Source: Aspidiotus rigidus (Eukaryota > Arthropoda > Insecta > Hemiptera > Diaspididae). From it: a DNA stretch of 64,000 bases. Made by a program: the position numbers and the translations under genes. The stretch lies in contig JAVHKY010000030.1 of the NCBI GenBank assembly GCA_035079385.1, positions 868,001-932,000 on the forward strand. Reading direction: 5' to 3'. This document shows, in pieces, positions 10,740 through 22,439 of this stretch. Under the pieces are notes generated by a model. The model was not told the DNA's origin and searched no databases. It saw only the letters and a list, made by a program, of their open reading frames with translations. Every line of letters begins with the position of its first letter. The first letter of the stretch is position 1.

Positions 10740-12280
10740 TGCGAAAAAAATTATGAATATTAATTCGTATCGATTTGCAGCTCAGACTATGAAATAGCGG
10801 ACAAAGAAAAATTTGAAGAAAAAATTGTATTTATTCTCTATGTTCATTTCACCGTATTTTAGGTGGTTGGAATACACGGTATCACTCAGTTCGATTCTTC
10901 ATTTTCTTTTGGACTGTAAGGAATTCATCGAAGGTCAGTCGACGTAATCATTTATATTTTTAATAAGGATGTTTTTTCAAAAAATATGGGGAAAAATGGT
11001 CGTTAGATACGACGTACACACAAAAGCGACGCGGTACCAAGAAAAAAAATACCCGAGAATGTAAAAATAGACGTTTTTCCCTCCTTCATTCATTCGTTCA
11101 TTCCTTTTTATTAGTTTAATTTATTTATCAGCAGATTAAATCGTCGAAATAATTTCGATTAATGGAAAATTCGAAAGTGTATTATACCGCGATGGAAATT
11201 ACATACGACAGACGGTAGCTCGAGGATCGAGGGACGCGGAGGCGCGCGGAATTGACGACGCTTTGAAAATATTTTGAATTATGTTTTAACGCGCGTTTCC
11301 CTTAATTTAAAATAAATGAATTTATAGATACGCCCTTCTTTATTTTTGAACGTCGAGTCCCGTCGACCCGAACTTGTCTAGATATTACGTTTATATTATA
11401 GAGGTGCGAATAGCCCCAAACAGACATCAGAAAACGCTGATTCCAAATCCATTATCCTAAACTTTTTTTTTCTTTCACTTCGACTACTCATTTTTTTACT
11501 TTTTCTCTCTCTTTCTCCTTCTTCCCTCATCTCGTATTCTTTTTTTATTTTTTTCATTATTATTTACAATCATTTCGCTTTTAAAAATATTTATATTATT
11601 GGCAGGTGATGATGACATGCCGACGAAAGAGGGGAGAATCTCCTACCTACACACCTTTTTTTATACAGAATTTTCGTTTTGAAAAGGAAATTTGTACGTT
11701 TTTGCCATTAAGTTTAATTTGGATTGATTGCCTTCGGCCAAGCAGCAGGAAGTGGTTAAAAACTTGTAACGTGCGCAACGCGTGTATGCGGGGCTGAAGT
11801 AAAGGGTTAGCGAAAGGGGTTCCACCTTCGGTTATTTGAAATTTTCATTTGCACGACCGACTACCTCGCCGAATTATCATTTTCGATAATAATTTTCACA
11901 CTGAAAAAAGCGAGAGATGTCCAGCAATCGTGTAGTACTCTTGAATTGCAGTAATTAAATTTCTACTTTTTGGAGGCCAATTCATGTAAAACAGACTTTA
12001 TTTGAATTCGTTTAGGTTTATTCGAGTCTGCTGCAAGGATGTTTCGAATTCTCTACTCACATCCTCTTGCTTTAATTTATATTCATCACTCAATGAGGGT
12101 GAACAATACTCCATTTGTGATCACTCGCGTCAAAGTACCAATCTTAGGCCAGGAGTTCCTCCTTCGATGTAATTTTTATCGACGTATTTCATATCTTTTT
12201 ATGTCTGCGTGGCATACGGGCGCGCGTAGAAGAATACGGATGGGGAGATCACTGGGCTCGTTTGCATAGAAAAGAGAAAA
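10740..12280. other. Repeat-poor AT-rich block, no gene seen
   Basis: Contains long A/T stretches plus CpG-dense spots ('acgcggaggcgcgcgg' near 11233) and a pyrimidine-rich run at about 11464-11575. No coding frame is supported. It is a candidate regulatory block by composition only. Confidence 0.35.
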
Positions 12281-12725
12281 CAATAGATCAAACTAGCTTG
12301 AAAGTGAGAGAGAAGGAGAAAATGGCTTATAGCCTCGTTTAGAAATTTGAACAAATTTTTGGAGATAACCTTGCTGAACTTCCAATTCCAGAATTCGCAT
12401 GTCCACGGTTATATGGGTGCATATTCAGAAGAAAAATACTATCGACTAGACTGGAGGAAGAATAATAACAAATAGAGTGTTTTTGTTCCACGTTACCAGC
12501 CATCTGAACGGAAAACGAAAAAAGATCAATTGATCACTGACTTGCACAGATCAAGTTGGTAATTGATCTTTTTTCACTTTTAGATGAATTACACTATTGA
12601 TAAAACTAGCTTGAAGGGGGAGGGGGCTTCAGCCCAGTCTAGAAGCTCGGAAAATCCAAAATTTGAGAGTTCACACCATCCCCGCAAGTTAGCCCCCCTC
12701 CCAGAAAGAAACCCTAGACATTACC
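12281..12725. repeat. Local direct repeat with internal hairpin
   Basis: 'aaactagcttgaa' occurs at about 12289 and 12602, each followed by a purine-rich stretch, giving a direct repeat about 313 bp apart. Between them lies the 15-bp perfect inverted repeat annotated separately. Nothing coding is apparent. Confidence 0.5.
12517..12575. repeat. Perfect 15-bp inverted repeat (hairpin)
   Basis: The left arm GAAAAAAGATCAATT (12517-12531) and right arm AATTGATCTTTTTTC (12561-12575) are exact reverse complements around a 29-nt loop. Weaker pairing may continue outside. It could be a small foldback element. Confidence 0.75.
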
Positions 12726-12949
12726 TCAAAACCTGCGAGTTCCACAAGTCCTGAATCCCAAAATTTGCGAGTTTACAACCCACGCGAGTTTCCCCTCTTC
12801 CAGCCCTGATAGTCCTGTACACAGTATCCTTTCTCTTCCTTTATAAAAAACTATAAAGTCATCAGCCGTGACCCCGAGGCCCTTATCAAGTATGACGTCA
12901 TCGGACATCAACTGTGATATCAAGTCTGATTCTGAAACCTCCACGTTTA
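12726..12949. other. No supported gene; one TGACGTCA site
   Basis: A 72-codon minus-strand frame (12726-12944) with an acidic N-terminal half is open. Its lower part overlaps 'aactcgcaaatttt'-type repeat sequence also seen near 45460, so I do not support it as a gene. TGACGTCA lies at 12893-12900. Confidence 0.3.
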
Positions 12950-14340
12950 ATCCACCTCCCCTAATTATTAGTCATTTAAAATTAAATATTAATATAAATG
13001 TAATTGAAATTAAATTAAATATGAAAATATTCAATTGAATTTCAAAATTTTTATTTAATAAATTGATATTATTTAAATAATTAATTTTTTAATGATTTAT
13101 TAAATCAATTAATGCGATTATTTTTAGTACATACGACTTTGACATTATTCATTTCTGACATAAAGAAATTGATAACTATATCAACAATAAATAAATGATT
13201 TTTTGAAAATAGTTAACGAATATTATATTTATACGTACTATTATTCATGCATAATGAATGAAAACATGATACACTAACCCAAAATCATGTCAATAATATT
13301 GAAAACAACTTGATTTCAATAAAAATTGGATTATATCATTATTAAATCTAAATTTTCAAGATCCTAGTCATTTTAATTTCCATATTAAACGTAAATTTTA
13401 GTTCAAAAATTGAAAATTTATAAAAATATCTTTGGTAAAAATATCTACAAATTCAAAATGAAATATATTGTGTCATTATTATAATAACAATACTATTTAT
13501 TCAAGTTTAATTTATTATTATATTTTAATTGAATATAATTTGAAAGATTTTATCAATATTATATGTTTTATTAATTCAATAATTTCTCTATTACTTCATT
13601 TATCAAATTAATTTTTTGTATTATGATTTTTTTTACAAGTAACAATATCAATAAGCTGCATTGCTCGTAAAAAAAAAAATAAAAAAAAAAATAATAAAAT
13701 GAATAATGGATTAGTTTATATCATTTCAATATGTTTTTCTATATTATTGATAATTAATGCGTAATATGCAAACCTAAAGCATAATAAATATCGAAAATAA
13801 TTCCAAGTTTAATAAAAATAAAAAAGTTCGAATTAAAAAAAAAAAAAAAAAAAAAAAGATTTCACTAAAAACATTATTTAAAATTTTCAATAATGTATTA
13901 TTTATTCTTATCAAATGTGAATTACGTAATATGTATAATAATTCCTAATTATAAATAATAATAAATGATTAAATTAAATAAGTTATTCTACTAATAATTA
14001 TAAATAAAAAATAATAAATTATTCATAATAATATTTTTTTAAAATTACAAATTAAATCAATAAAATTTAATTAAAAAAATTTAATTAATATTAAGAATAA
14101 TGATATTGGAATAAAATTTCTATTTCACGGTGCATATTTGACTGTTCATTATTAGTGTAATATTAAAAGTTTTTTATTTTAAATTTATTCTAATTTTATT
14201 CAAATTTATAAAATTTTGGAAATATAATTTAATTCATTTTTCGAATTAATTTATATCATGATTTTTTTATTAACTCAGGATTTACTTATAAAAAGTTTTA
14301 CTTTTACAATTTCATTATTAAATTTAATTCACACTTATAA
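12950..14340. other. Extremely AT-rich island (~1.4 kb)
   Basis: The sequence switches abruptly near 12960 to almost pure A/T with nearly no CpG and returns to normal composition near 14345. It contains A-runs at about 13669-13692 and 13833-13857 and many TAAT/AATTAA words. No frame of 60 codons is open on either strand. I saw no mitochondrial gene, tRNA or coding pattern in it. It could be a decayed low-complexity expansion, an inserted foreign AT-rich segment or a matrix-attachment-like region; the sequence alone does not decide. Confidence 0.75.
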
Positions 14341-14344
14341 TCTT

Positions 14345-14880
14345 CAAGTGGTTTAGTTCTCTAGGCTTTATATTGCTGTACATTAGGCTTAAATTAGGCC
14401 TGATCTCATGAAGGCTAATAATAGGCCTGATACATTCCGACTTTTTGCCAAATAATAGAAAAAGCTGGGACACTTCTTTCAAAACTCATTTACGGTATCT
14501 GAAACTTGAACGTAGGATGGTTTCACCCGGCTTTCAATTTAATAGGCAAAAATTGATCGTCGAGTAGAAAGAAAAACGGATATTTTTGTAACAATTTGGA
14601 AAATTTAACGACTGTTATTGATTGTCCGATTTGGAAAAGTTAGAAGACGAGAATTGTGTCAATTTCCGTATCCATTTCAGATTTTAAGTGGTAAAAATCA
14701 TGATTGGGCTGGAATTGTTTATGAGATCTGTTGAACTGCTCACGTTATATTTTCAACAAATTCACGTAACCGGACTCTGATGAAGGGGAAGAGGGAAATT
14801 TATTCAACTATCAAGTTGCAAACATGAGGTCAGCTCTTTCAAGATACAGGAATGAGGGGAACGATGCACTACTCTCACCC
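14345..14880. other. No gene seen
   Basis: Transition from the AT island. 'ttaggcttaaattaggcctg' and 'aataggcctgata' near 14384-14433 form a small local repeat of AGGCCTGAT. Nothing else is recognised. Confidence 0.3.
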
Positions 14881-14885
14881 CCTTT

Positions 14886-15188
14886 CTAAAACACCAAATT
14901 TGCGCCTGTTCCTCCTAACGGATATACACACAAGTTGATGCGGTCACCAAAGGCTAATTCGAGTCCATCTGTAATATAGGTTCCCAGGTTTCGACCTATC
15001 ATCCGCGTATCCCCAGCGTGAAGTCCACTCCGAAGTGGAAATTTCTCCGTCTTCGCGGCATAACCGAGACCGACACCGTGCAACAAACAAGATATACACA
15101 AAGACAGCGCGCATTTAAAAGCGATCCGCGAACGATCGTCAGTTGATTGATTTTGGTGAAACGTATTTCCACGAATAAAAACAGTCAA
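14886..15188 (-). CDS. Unrecognised 100-codon open frame
   Basis: The frame starts MTVFIRGNTFHQ and ends in GGTGANLVF. Composition is mixed rather than low-complexity: there is a cysteine-containing hydrophobic stretch (residues about 27-46) and several glycines in the C-terminal half. The underlying DNA is richer in GC and CpG than its surroundings. I recognise no domain and see no promoter or splice context. Frames of 100 codons are expected by chance in 64 kb, so it is listed only because its base composition departs from the flanks. Confidence 0.12.
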   Translation of the reverse strand: MTVFIRGNTFHQNQSTDDRSRIAFKCALSLCISCLLHGVGLGYAAKTEKFPLRSGLHAGDTRMIGRNLGTYITDGLELAFGDRINLCVYPLGGTGANLVF

Positions 15189-15199
15189 CTTTTGACGTC

Positions 15200-16420
15200 T
15201 CCCGATATTGATTATATAGGCAGGGAAAAAGTACCGAGTATATGGCAGAAAGAAAAAAAATTATATATACCTGGATGGCAGGCGTGACTCGAAAATGACG
15301 GCGCGGCTTCAAAATTTTCTTTCTGATACGAATACCGTTATCGATAATCGCCCAAACTTCGCACTATGACGTACCATATAATGAGCTTGCAAGAAAAAGA
15401 AAGAAAAAGTACTCGTCAGTTAATTAATAATAATACATTATAATAATCGTAATCGTATATAACCCGATGCATAATAATAAAAAATTGAGCATCGAACTAG
15501 AGAGAAGTCTCGTAAGAATTGTTCGAAAATGCTCGCGTTGAAAAAAAAAAATAATAATAATAAACTGACAGCCGAAGAGAAAGAAGGCATCGTACTTCAA
15601 GATGGAAGAATATAAAAAGATCTTTTTTGAAGATTAACAGAACGAGTATCAATCAAGAATCAAAAAAGAATGAATAACTCTCTCGGGTATACATAAACGA
15701 GATTTTAAATGCAAGACAATAGAGGAATAATAAATCGAAGGCGAAAATACGGTAACTTTGTATGTACATACATATTTTTTCTTAGACTTTTTCTGACTCT
15801 CGACGAGAGAGTACGTTAAACCTTATATGCACACATGGCGATGGTGTACCAAATCGTTTCATGACTTTTTGTCGAGCACAAAATTCGAAGAAGGTCGATG
15901 AACACGCTCGTGTCGTAATAAGAAAGAACCCAATTAAAGACTCGTCGTTATTACGATTTTGAAAAAAAAAAAAAAGATGCTTTGTACTGAATATTGAGAG
16001 AGTGTCTATACTCTTCTCAACGACGGTAGCAGAGTATAAGTCTAATATTATAAGGCGAACATGTTTACACCAAAAAGTATAATCTTTTCACGTGGCGTCG
16101 TCGTTATTGTTTAGATTTGTCCGACATTGACGACGACGTATAAGTCTATGACAATAAGATAATGTTTACTGCGTACTACATATACGGACCAAGAGTTACA
16201 AAATTTCACTTTTAAATAAGACACTCTTTTTTGAGCTAACTTTGTCTGCGTTGCTGTGCAGACAAAGTCTTAAGAGTGTCAAATATCTTTTCAAACTCGA
16301 ATCACCTTTTCCCCGCGCGATTCTAACGTTTGTATACGAACAAATGGTTCATGGCCACGGAATTTCTCTTAAAATAAGTAATTTTACGTACAAAAATCGC
16401 TTTCGTTAAGTTCCAAATCT
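15200..16420. other. Repeat-poor AT-rich block, no gene seen
   Basis: CpG-bearing, A/T-run-rich sequence like the other blocks. 'gacaaagtcttaagagtgtc' near 16261 and 'gacactctttttt' near 16219 give a weak inverted repeat around 'ctttgtctgcgttgctgtgcagacaaag' (arms CTTTGTCTGC and GCAGACAAAG). No coding frame is supported. Confidence 0.35.
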
Positions 16421-16425
16421 CAACG

Positions 16426-17135
16426 TTGAGCGCTATTCGCTCCTGTCTTTCAATTCTTACTCAGAGTCCTCCCAGACTCAAATATATCCCACTATCTGAC
16501 TCAATTTCCTCCCTCACATCTTCACAAGATCCTCATCATCACTTAACGCATTCACGTCATTTTCTTCATACCTTTAACCTCTATCAAATCATCAAGTCAC
16601 CTTCATCTGGATTCCAGGTCACATCGGTCCACTCTCAACATAGAAAGGTTGGTCGTGTGGTCAAGAACTCTGACCCTCTTACCAAAAATTACTGACCCAG
16701 CTCATTCACCATAGGATACAACCTTCAAAATCTTAGCTTCTTGGCATAACCTTTGGAGAGAACAGCGTCACAACAAACTATGATCGATCAAAAGCGCTAC
16801 TATTCCTCGGTCCTCTTCGAACAGGAAGAAACCATCCTCTCCCGTCTTTGGATTGGCCATACTCGACTCACCCGCTTTTCATCTCCTCCTACCTAGATCT
16901 TCATGCACGTCCGTCATTCAGATAACCTCACAGTTCAACTCCTGTCCGCGTCCTCTCAAACGTTCTCTCATCTATATCCTTCGCTTTATCCAACAACTCC
17001 GAAATCATTTCCACTTCGCTCAATTACCTTCATTCTTGCTATTTCTTTCAACTTCTATAATTATAAAACGAAAATAATTTACTATAAACAAATGACACGA
17101 GCTGATGACCCGTTTTGAGTGGTCGCATAGCTCGT
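16426..17135 (+). mobile_element. LINE relic: RNase H and C-terminal part of a non-LTR retrotransposon
   Basis: The frame from 16426 carries LSDSISSL (Asp codon at 16498-16500) followed by TSSQDPHH. This is the arrangement of the second catalytic Asp region of RNase H in I-like non-LTR elements. Further on, 16825-16872 reads EETILSRLWIGHTRLT, the conserved C-terminal motif (usually RLRIGHTRLTH) that follows RNase H in these elements. The two motifs are separated by a stop and frameshift. The cysteine/histidine tail after the second motif is degraded. Reverse transcriptase and endonuclease are absent, so this is a 5'-truncated copy. The 3' end probably lies near 17100-17135 (GAGCTGATGACCC, then an A-rich tail), resembling the tail at 4.56 kb. 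The family assignment rests on motif recall; clade is uncertain. Confidence 0.75.
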
Positions 17136-17139
17136 AAAG

Positions 17140-17764
17140 AAAATGAGAAAAAAAAATCTCAACAAGAATCCATTCACCTTTGAAAGCTGGACGAGCCACC
17201 TCAAATTTACTTTTCAACAATTTTGATTGATTCGAATTGTGGAAATAAGCGTAGTTTTGAAAATTTTTCAATTTCATTCGCACGATAGTCGATGAGGATG
17301 GATTTCAAACTTTATGATCCATCAGGATCGATTATTATCGGCGGAATTTCTCGTTCTTTCGAGATCTACTACTATTTATATCGCTCAGAAGTTAAAACTC
17401 TTGAACTAGGTTAAAGACACAGCCACTTTCGGAACCACACTTTTCACAATGGTCAGAGTCTAACCAAGTCTCCTATCCTTATGTAATGCTCGAAGATTCG
17501 CATTTTCTACAACCCTCACGACTCATATAGCTCGATGAACGAGAATTTTCTGAATCCGCCGCTCTCTCATGAATCAGATCTAAAGTCGAACTTTCTACGA
17601 GCCGATCCTGCTTCCTCGCATAGAAATGAGAATGTTCAAAATTTTCATCCTCCCTCCGCTTATAGTTTCGAAGTTGAATTCTCTCTACCTCCATACAAAA
17701 ATTTCTGAATGTTGGAAATTTGAGAAAAAAAATCTAGAAGTCCAACATCACAGGCAGATTCAAG
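17140..17764. other. No gene seen
   Basis: Overlapping short frames occur on both strands, none recognised. A 71-codon minus frame (17479-17694) is Arg/Glu/Ser-rich, without a domain. Confidence 0.3.
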
Positions 17765-18870
17765 CGGTATTTATGACGTCACGGATGTCGCTGACGTCAT
17801 CAGGAGGTTTGAGCTGGTTGATTTCTTCACTTTGCCTTCATACGCCATCGAAAATTTGCAGGTTTGAAATTGAGTTTCCTCTTCTTAATATCTTTACCAG
17901 TACTTCAGCCCTCTATTAGGGGTCTGCGGTTCCAATTCTAAGTTGACCCCCCCCCCTCCCGCCTTGATGGACTTCACAGAATCAATCAATGGAAGATGTG
18001 TACTTGCGAAAGCGCGGGTAACCTTTTCCGTCGATTGGTCTTTGACGTCCAATGGTTTTTCTGGTCTAAACTTTCAAAGTCCGACACTAATTATATATTA
18101 GGGCTAGAAAATTGAAATTTTTCAAGGGGAACTTGAAAAAATTTCACTTACCTGTGACGTCAACAAAACGTGACGTCACAGGGTCGATTGTCGAAATTTT
18201 TCCAAGTCCGTTGCCATAATATATCGATGGGAAAGGCACTCGAAAAACTTTCACTGACCTATGATGAAATCAGATCTTGTCGTCACAGGATCGAAAGTCG
18301 AAATATTTATGAGTTCACCTCATATCATATATTGTGGCAAAAAGATTTAAAAAAAACTCGCACTCTACTTCGTCAGCTGCTCGGCATTGACTTAAGTGTG
18401 TTAATCGATCAAGGCAAACAGGGAACTTGCTTTAAGCGGGTTTCTTTGTGAATACTTTTTTCTAAATAAATATTAAACTCTAGGGAGGTCGAACTTAAAA
18501 GTACATATTTTTCCAAGAACAATCGAAATTTTTCCAAGTCCCAGGTCCGCCGGACGGCGCCTGACATTTTTCTTTAATTTACCCCCCCGATAGAAAAGAT
18601 TCCCTATTAAAATTTTACTGACTTATGACGTCAACAGACTGTGACGTCACAGGATCGAAAGTCGAAATTCGGGGACTGGGAAAAATTTTGTCTTTCTAGC
18701 CATATTATATGAGAGGAAAGGGACTTCGAAAAATTTAGACTTTCGAACCTGTGATGTCACAATATAATGAAGTCATAGGTTAGTTTCCGCCGGACATCAT
18801 ACGGCGCACAGCAAATTTTTCAATATAAGTCCTCATAGAACAGCTTTCCTGTTAAAATTTTTTAAGTCTC
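17765..18870. repeat. Family 2 repeat cluster with TGACGTCA palindromes
   Basis: Diverged repeats of 'gtgacgtcacaggatcgaaa', 'gtcgaaatttttccaagtcc' and 'gacttgaaaaaatttcac' type sequence occur around 18110-18310 and 18600-18860. Exact TGACGTCA octamers lie at 17774, 17792, 18155, 18171, 18626 and 18642. GCCGGACATCATACGGCG near 18788 links it to the piece at 4.1 kb, and a related GCCGGACGGCGCC lies near 18550. Frames here, such as 18170-18451, are read through repeat sequence and are not genes. Confidence 0.7.
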
Positions 18871-19042
18871 CTTTCTCTAGTTTAAATTGCTAAAAATATC
18901 CTCCCCATCCACATGAATAATATAGTATTTTTTGGAGAACCTATCTTGATCCATATATAGTTTGTTGCTCAAAATTTCTATGTGCCTTTTTCGACTTGTA
19001 AAATTCGATAAAAGAAATGTTCAAGAATTCCCCCCCCCCCAA

Positions 19043-19076
<34 letters not shown>

Positions 19077-19300
19077 TAAACGTCCAAAGTCAACATTTTT
19101 TTGAGACCTTCTCCTGTTCTCTAGCTCGATAGTCGAAATTTTTCTAAGCCCTCCCCCGCTCCTTTCCTATGTACCTCGGAAGTTGTCAGAACCACTCAAA
19201 ATAGATCTATACCGAGCTGAATAGTCGAAATTTTTCCCAAATCTCGAAATAGAGAACCAAGATGACAAGCGGTGCATGTCTCCCCCTTCATAAAAAAGTA
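18871..19300. repeat. Eroded family 2 sequence and simple repeat
   Basis: 'agtcgaaatttttc' recurs at about 19131 and 19222. A compound simple repeat at about 19029-19079 runs C-tract, A-tract, then (TA)n. No gene is seen. Confidence 0.55.
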
Positions 19301-19785
19301 GTAGTTCGATGGAGACATAGAGATAATAGATATGTAGGAAATTCTTGCCAAATTTTTCTCACAAGGAAGTTATTTAAAATTTGAACTAATAAAACAATGT
19401 AAGTTTCTTATTGCCTATTAATACTCAAAATTTTTTTCTAATTAGATTCGGCCAAATCAAATTGCATTGAAAAAAAGAATTGTTTTTTTATTCGGAAGAT
19501 ATTAATATACTTCCATTTTGAGAAACAAAATTTCCCCATAATTCTCGTCTATAATAAAAATAAAATCAATTTCAATATCACGTGACGCAGCCGACGATTA
19601 TGTATTCTAGAAATTCACACAATTTGGGTAAAAAGCATTCCTGGTGAGAGGGCATCAGATTTTATTCAAAAATTACAGGACCTCTTACTATCTAAGACCT
19701 CTCAATTCATCTTCGCCGCCTCTGGAACCACATTCTTTTATTCATCTTTCAATGAGGAAGAGGAGAGGGAAGAGAAAACTCTGTT
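19301..19785. other. No gene or repeat recognised
   Basis: AT-rich sequence without motifs I can name. Confidence 0.3.
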
Positions 19786-20052
19786 GACGTTAGCCAACAA
19801 TGTCACATCGTACGAACATCCACAGGCGGAGACAAATGAAAAAAATCACTTTTTTGGTCATTTTTTCTGAGGAAAAGTTTTTTTATTAGGTGTAAGCGCA
19901 TATCAAATCATATTAAATTGTGTTGCAGGATTGAAAATGCACCATGTGCCCACGAAAGGTGTATTTACCAAATATGATGCATCTTCTTCGTGACGTTGAC
20001 AAACATTTTCTCAAAATTTTTGGAGTAGTACTTCGCGACCAAGACGAGGGTC

Positions 20053-20155
20053 TTAAGTTCAATCTTTCCCCGGGCACTGTAACCGACGTGAGAGGGCTTA
20101 ACTACGTTGTATTCGCGTTGTTCCGTTGCAGTGCCCGGGAGAAAATTGGACGTAA
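20053..20155. repeat. Inverted repeat around CCCGGGCACTG
   Basis: The left arm CCCGGGCACTGTAAC (20069-20083) pairs with the right arm GTTGCAGTGCCCGGG (20125-20139) with one mismatch. Weaker pairing extends outward ('ttcaatcttt' against 'agaaaattgga'). The loop is about 41 nt. The arms are much more GC-rich than the surroundings, suggesting the core of a foldback or TIR element whose outer limits I could not place. Confidence 0.7.
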
Positions 20156-20419
20156 AACCTTCATTTTGCCCACATTCTGAAAAAATATGTACGTTGTTTT
20201 TTGCGCACCATATTCGAACCTCTCGTGGGGCACATCGGGTATTCTTATTCTGCTACACACCCTGTAAAGGTGAAGACTGTTCACTGCAACTACTGATTAA
20301 GGAAGAGGAGGATTACGAAACAATGAAAAATGCACAAAAGTCTATGCATTCTAAAAGTAGCTATACATTCTAACGCCAGTATTTAAAACAAGATATACTT
20401 AATGCACAACTGGTTGCAA

Positions 20420-20690
20420 GCTCAACCTCCTTGTCTAGTACGTCGTATTTAAGTGAAACTGTTAGCTCTGGCGCGAAGTTTTTGGCGCTACAAGCGAGAT
20501 CTAATTGTCACCAATAATTTTCGTATTTTTTTCGGTCGTGAAATTGCTTGCTTTTTTGTCCCTAGCGCTGGAACTGAATTTCCGTGCACTAAAGAGCGGT
20601 CTGTACAACAGACCGTTCCGAATATAGGCCTAATATTGGATTCTGTACCAAAAACATAAATAAAATCATATTCCACAGAGTAATAATCAA
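20420..20690. other. No gene seen; short hairpin CGGTCTGT/ACAGACCG
   Basis: 'cggtctgtacaacagaccg' near 20600 is a perfect 8-bp stem with a 3-nt loop. Overlapping frames on both strands are not recognised. Confidence 0.35.
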
Positions 20691-22430
20691 TTTTAGGAAC
20701 ACTGACTCAAGCACGCTACGTTCTTAATCGTGTCACACATTCTCGAGGACATTTCTTCCTGTCATGAAAATCAGCTCACGTAGGCGCGTTTAGGACACAC
20801 TAGCTCGCCTCTAAACCTGATGGAAACTTTTTTATTCCATCGCGAACCACTTAAAGCGCACTACAGACTCTCGAATACCTTCCTTTCGAAGACCTAATAA
20901 ATTGTTTATTTTTGCTTTCTCCGACGTGATATCCACAGAAACTGCAGTTGTGGATACCGTATTTGATTTCCAATCCCAATTCGAAGACGAAGCGCAGATG
21001 AAGGCGAAGGAAAAATTCTCATTCAGTGCAATAAAATGTCAATACTTTCGACAGCATTAAGTATAATGATCTACGACGTTAAGAGTCGACACGAGTGTGC
21101 CCGCGTAATGCCTGCAATCCATGTAATCTACGTATAGAAAAATATTCGATAAAGTTGAAACCTTCCCGCTGGCCACGTGTATTATATTCGTCAACTTTAA
21201 TTTCGTATTATTTATTGTATAAAGCTATAAATGGAAAAAATGGATAACGTATTTGCGTATCTGGAAAATAATGCCGGCCCCTCGTCTATTGTAATCGTGA
21301 AAAATTATGACAGTTACTGATCGTACCTAACCTAATTATGTAGAAACGATTTTCAAGAAACGAACAGTTTTTCGCTTACGCGGGGAGGCCAACCACAAAT
21401 ATCGGGTGGGTTTAGTTTCATGAGGTAATGACACAATTTTTTTCCCAAAAATGACGCATTAAGTATTAGCGATTCGCCTTTCGATTTTTATAAATTCTCA
21501 ATAATGATAATTACAACCGCGGTAGATAATTTCCGCTATTCTACAATAGAGGCGGCAATATAATGCTTCTCGCGCCATCAACAAATCGTGTCCTATTGTG
21601 ATGATAAAAGGCTAATAAAATAAGACTCATATCGCGAATGTTTTTTTTTTTTGTGTTTTGTTTTCAGCCCCGACTCTCGTAGGGAACCGTAACCGGTCGG
21701 TCAATAATATGGAATTTCTTTTTATTACCCATGCTGCCGGTATCTGTAAGTTCTCTTTCTATTAACATTAGGTAGCCGATGAGCAATAAAAAGATGTGGT
21801 GCTCTATCGTTCGTGCTGATGCAGGAGAGCACGAACGGCACGCTGTCGAAGCCGACCATCATGCGATTACTTTACTTGGGAGGTATATGAATTTTTTCGG
21901 CCACTTAAAGAGCAAAGAGAGAGAGAGAGGGCAGAGAGAGAAGGGAGGAAAGGAATCGACGACGACGAAGAGAAAGGAAGAATCTTTTTAGTTGAATAGG
22001 AGCATAACCGTGAATAGTTGATTCAGATTTATACACATCGGGCTCGCGTTTTGATCTACACGCGAGATAGCAGTACTACGTGCTTATTAAACGTAATAAT
22101 TTATAACGTTTAATTATGATAAATGAAGTTCGCGTCCAGATTAATTGTACATTAACGATTTTTTTATTTGTGGAGAATTTAGTGAATTTTCGACGCGCGG
22201 ACGAAAAAAAAAAATATAATAAAGAGACCGTTTAATTTTTGGTGACGGTTTAAAGTATCGAGTCAACGTGCTGGTCCCACGTTCTTTGGACCGAATCGAA
22301 GATGATAATTAAAATGGTGTTAGAATTCTATGTACGCGCCCTCCAGCGTTTAAACGACTTGTTTTTCAAGATGCTGCGCGCTCACTCGAGCACAAATTCA
22401 TAAAAGTTACCATATTATCGTATTTGGCCT
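20691..22430. other. Repeat-poor AT-rich block, no gene seen
   Basis: Like the other blocks, with TAATTA-type words (around 21325 and 22090-22150), CpG-bearing stretches and a GA-rich low-complexity run at about 21905-21985. The GA run explains the Arg/Lys/Glu-rich tail of a 70-codon frame there. Confidence 0.35.
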
Positions 22431-22439
22431 TATCATTGG

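Noticed and set aside
12726..12944. 72-codon acidic minus-strand frame
   Set aside because: Its C-terminal half is read through 'aactcgcaaatttt' repeat sequence also found near 45460.
12950..14340. Nuclear copy of mitochondrial DNA
   Set aside because: I could find no mitochondrial gene, tRNA or rRNA landmark; composition alone does not support it.
18155..18178. A cAMP-responsive promoter
   Set aside because: The TGACGTCA sites are carried by a dispersed repeat with no promoter or gene nearby, so binding-site function is unproven.
20102..20373. Overlapping 60-88 codon frames at 20.1-20.4 kb
   Set aside because: They run through the palindromic arms of the inverted repeat and are open on both strands because of it.
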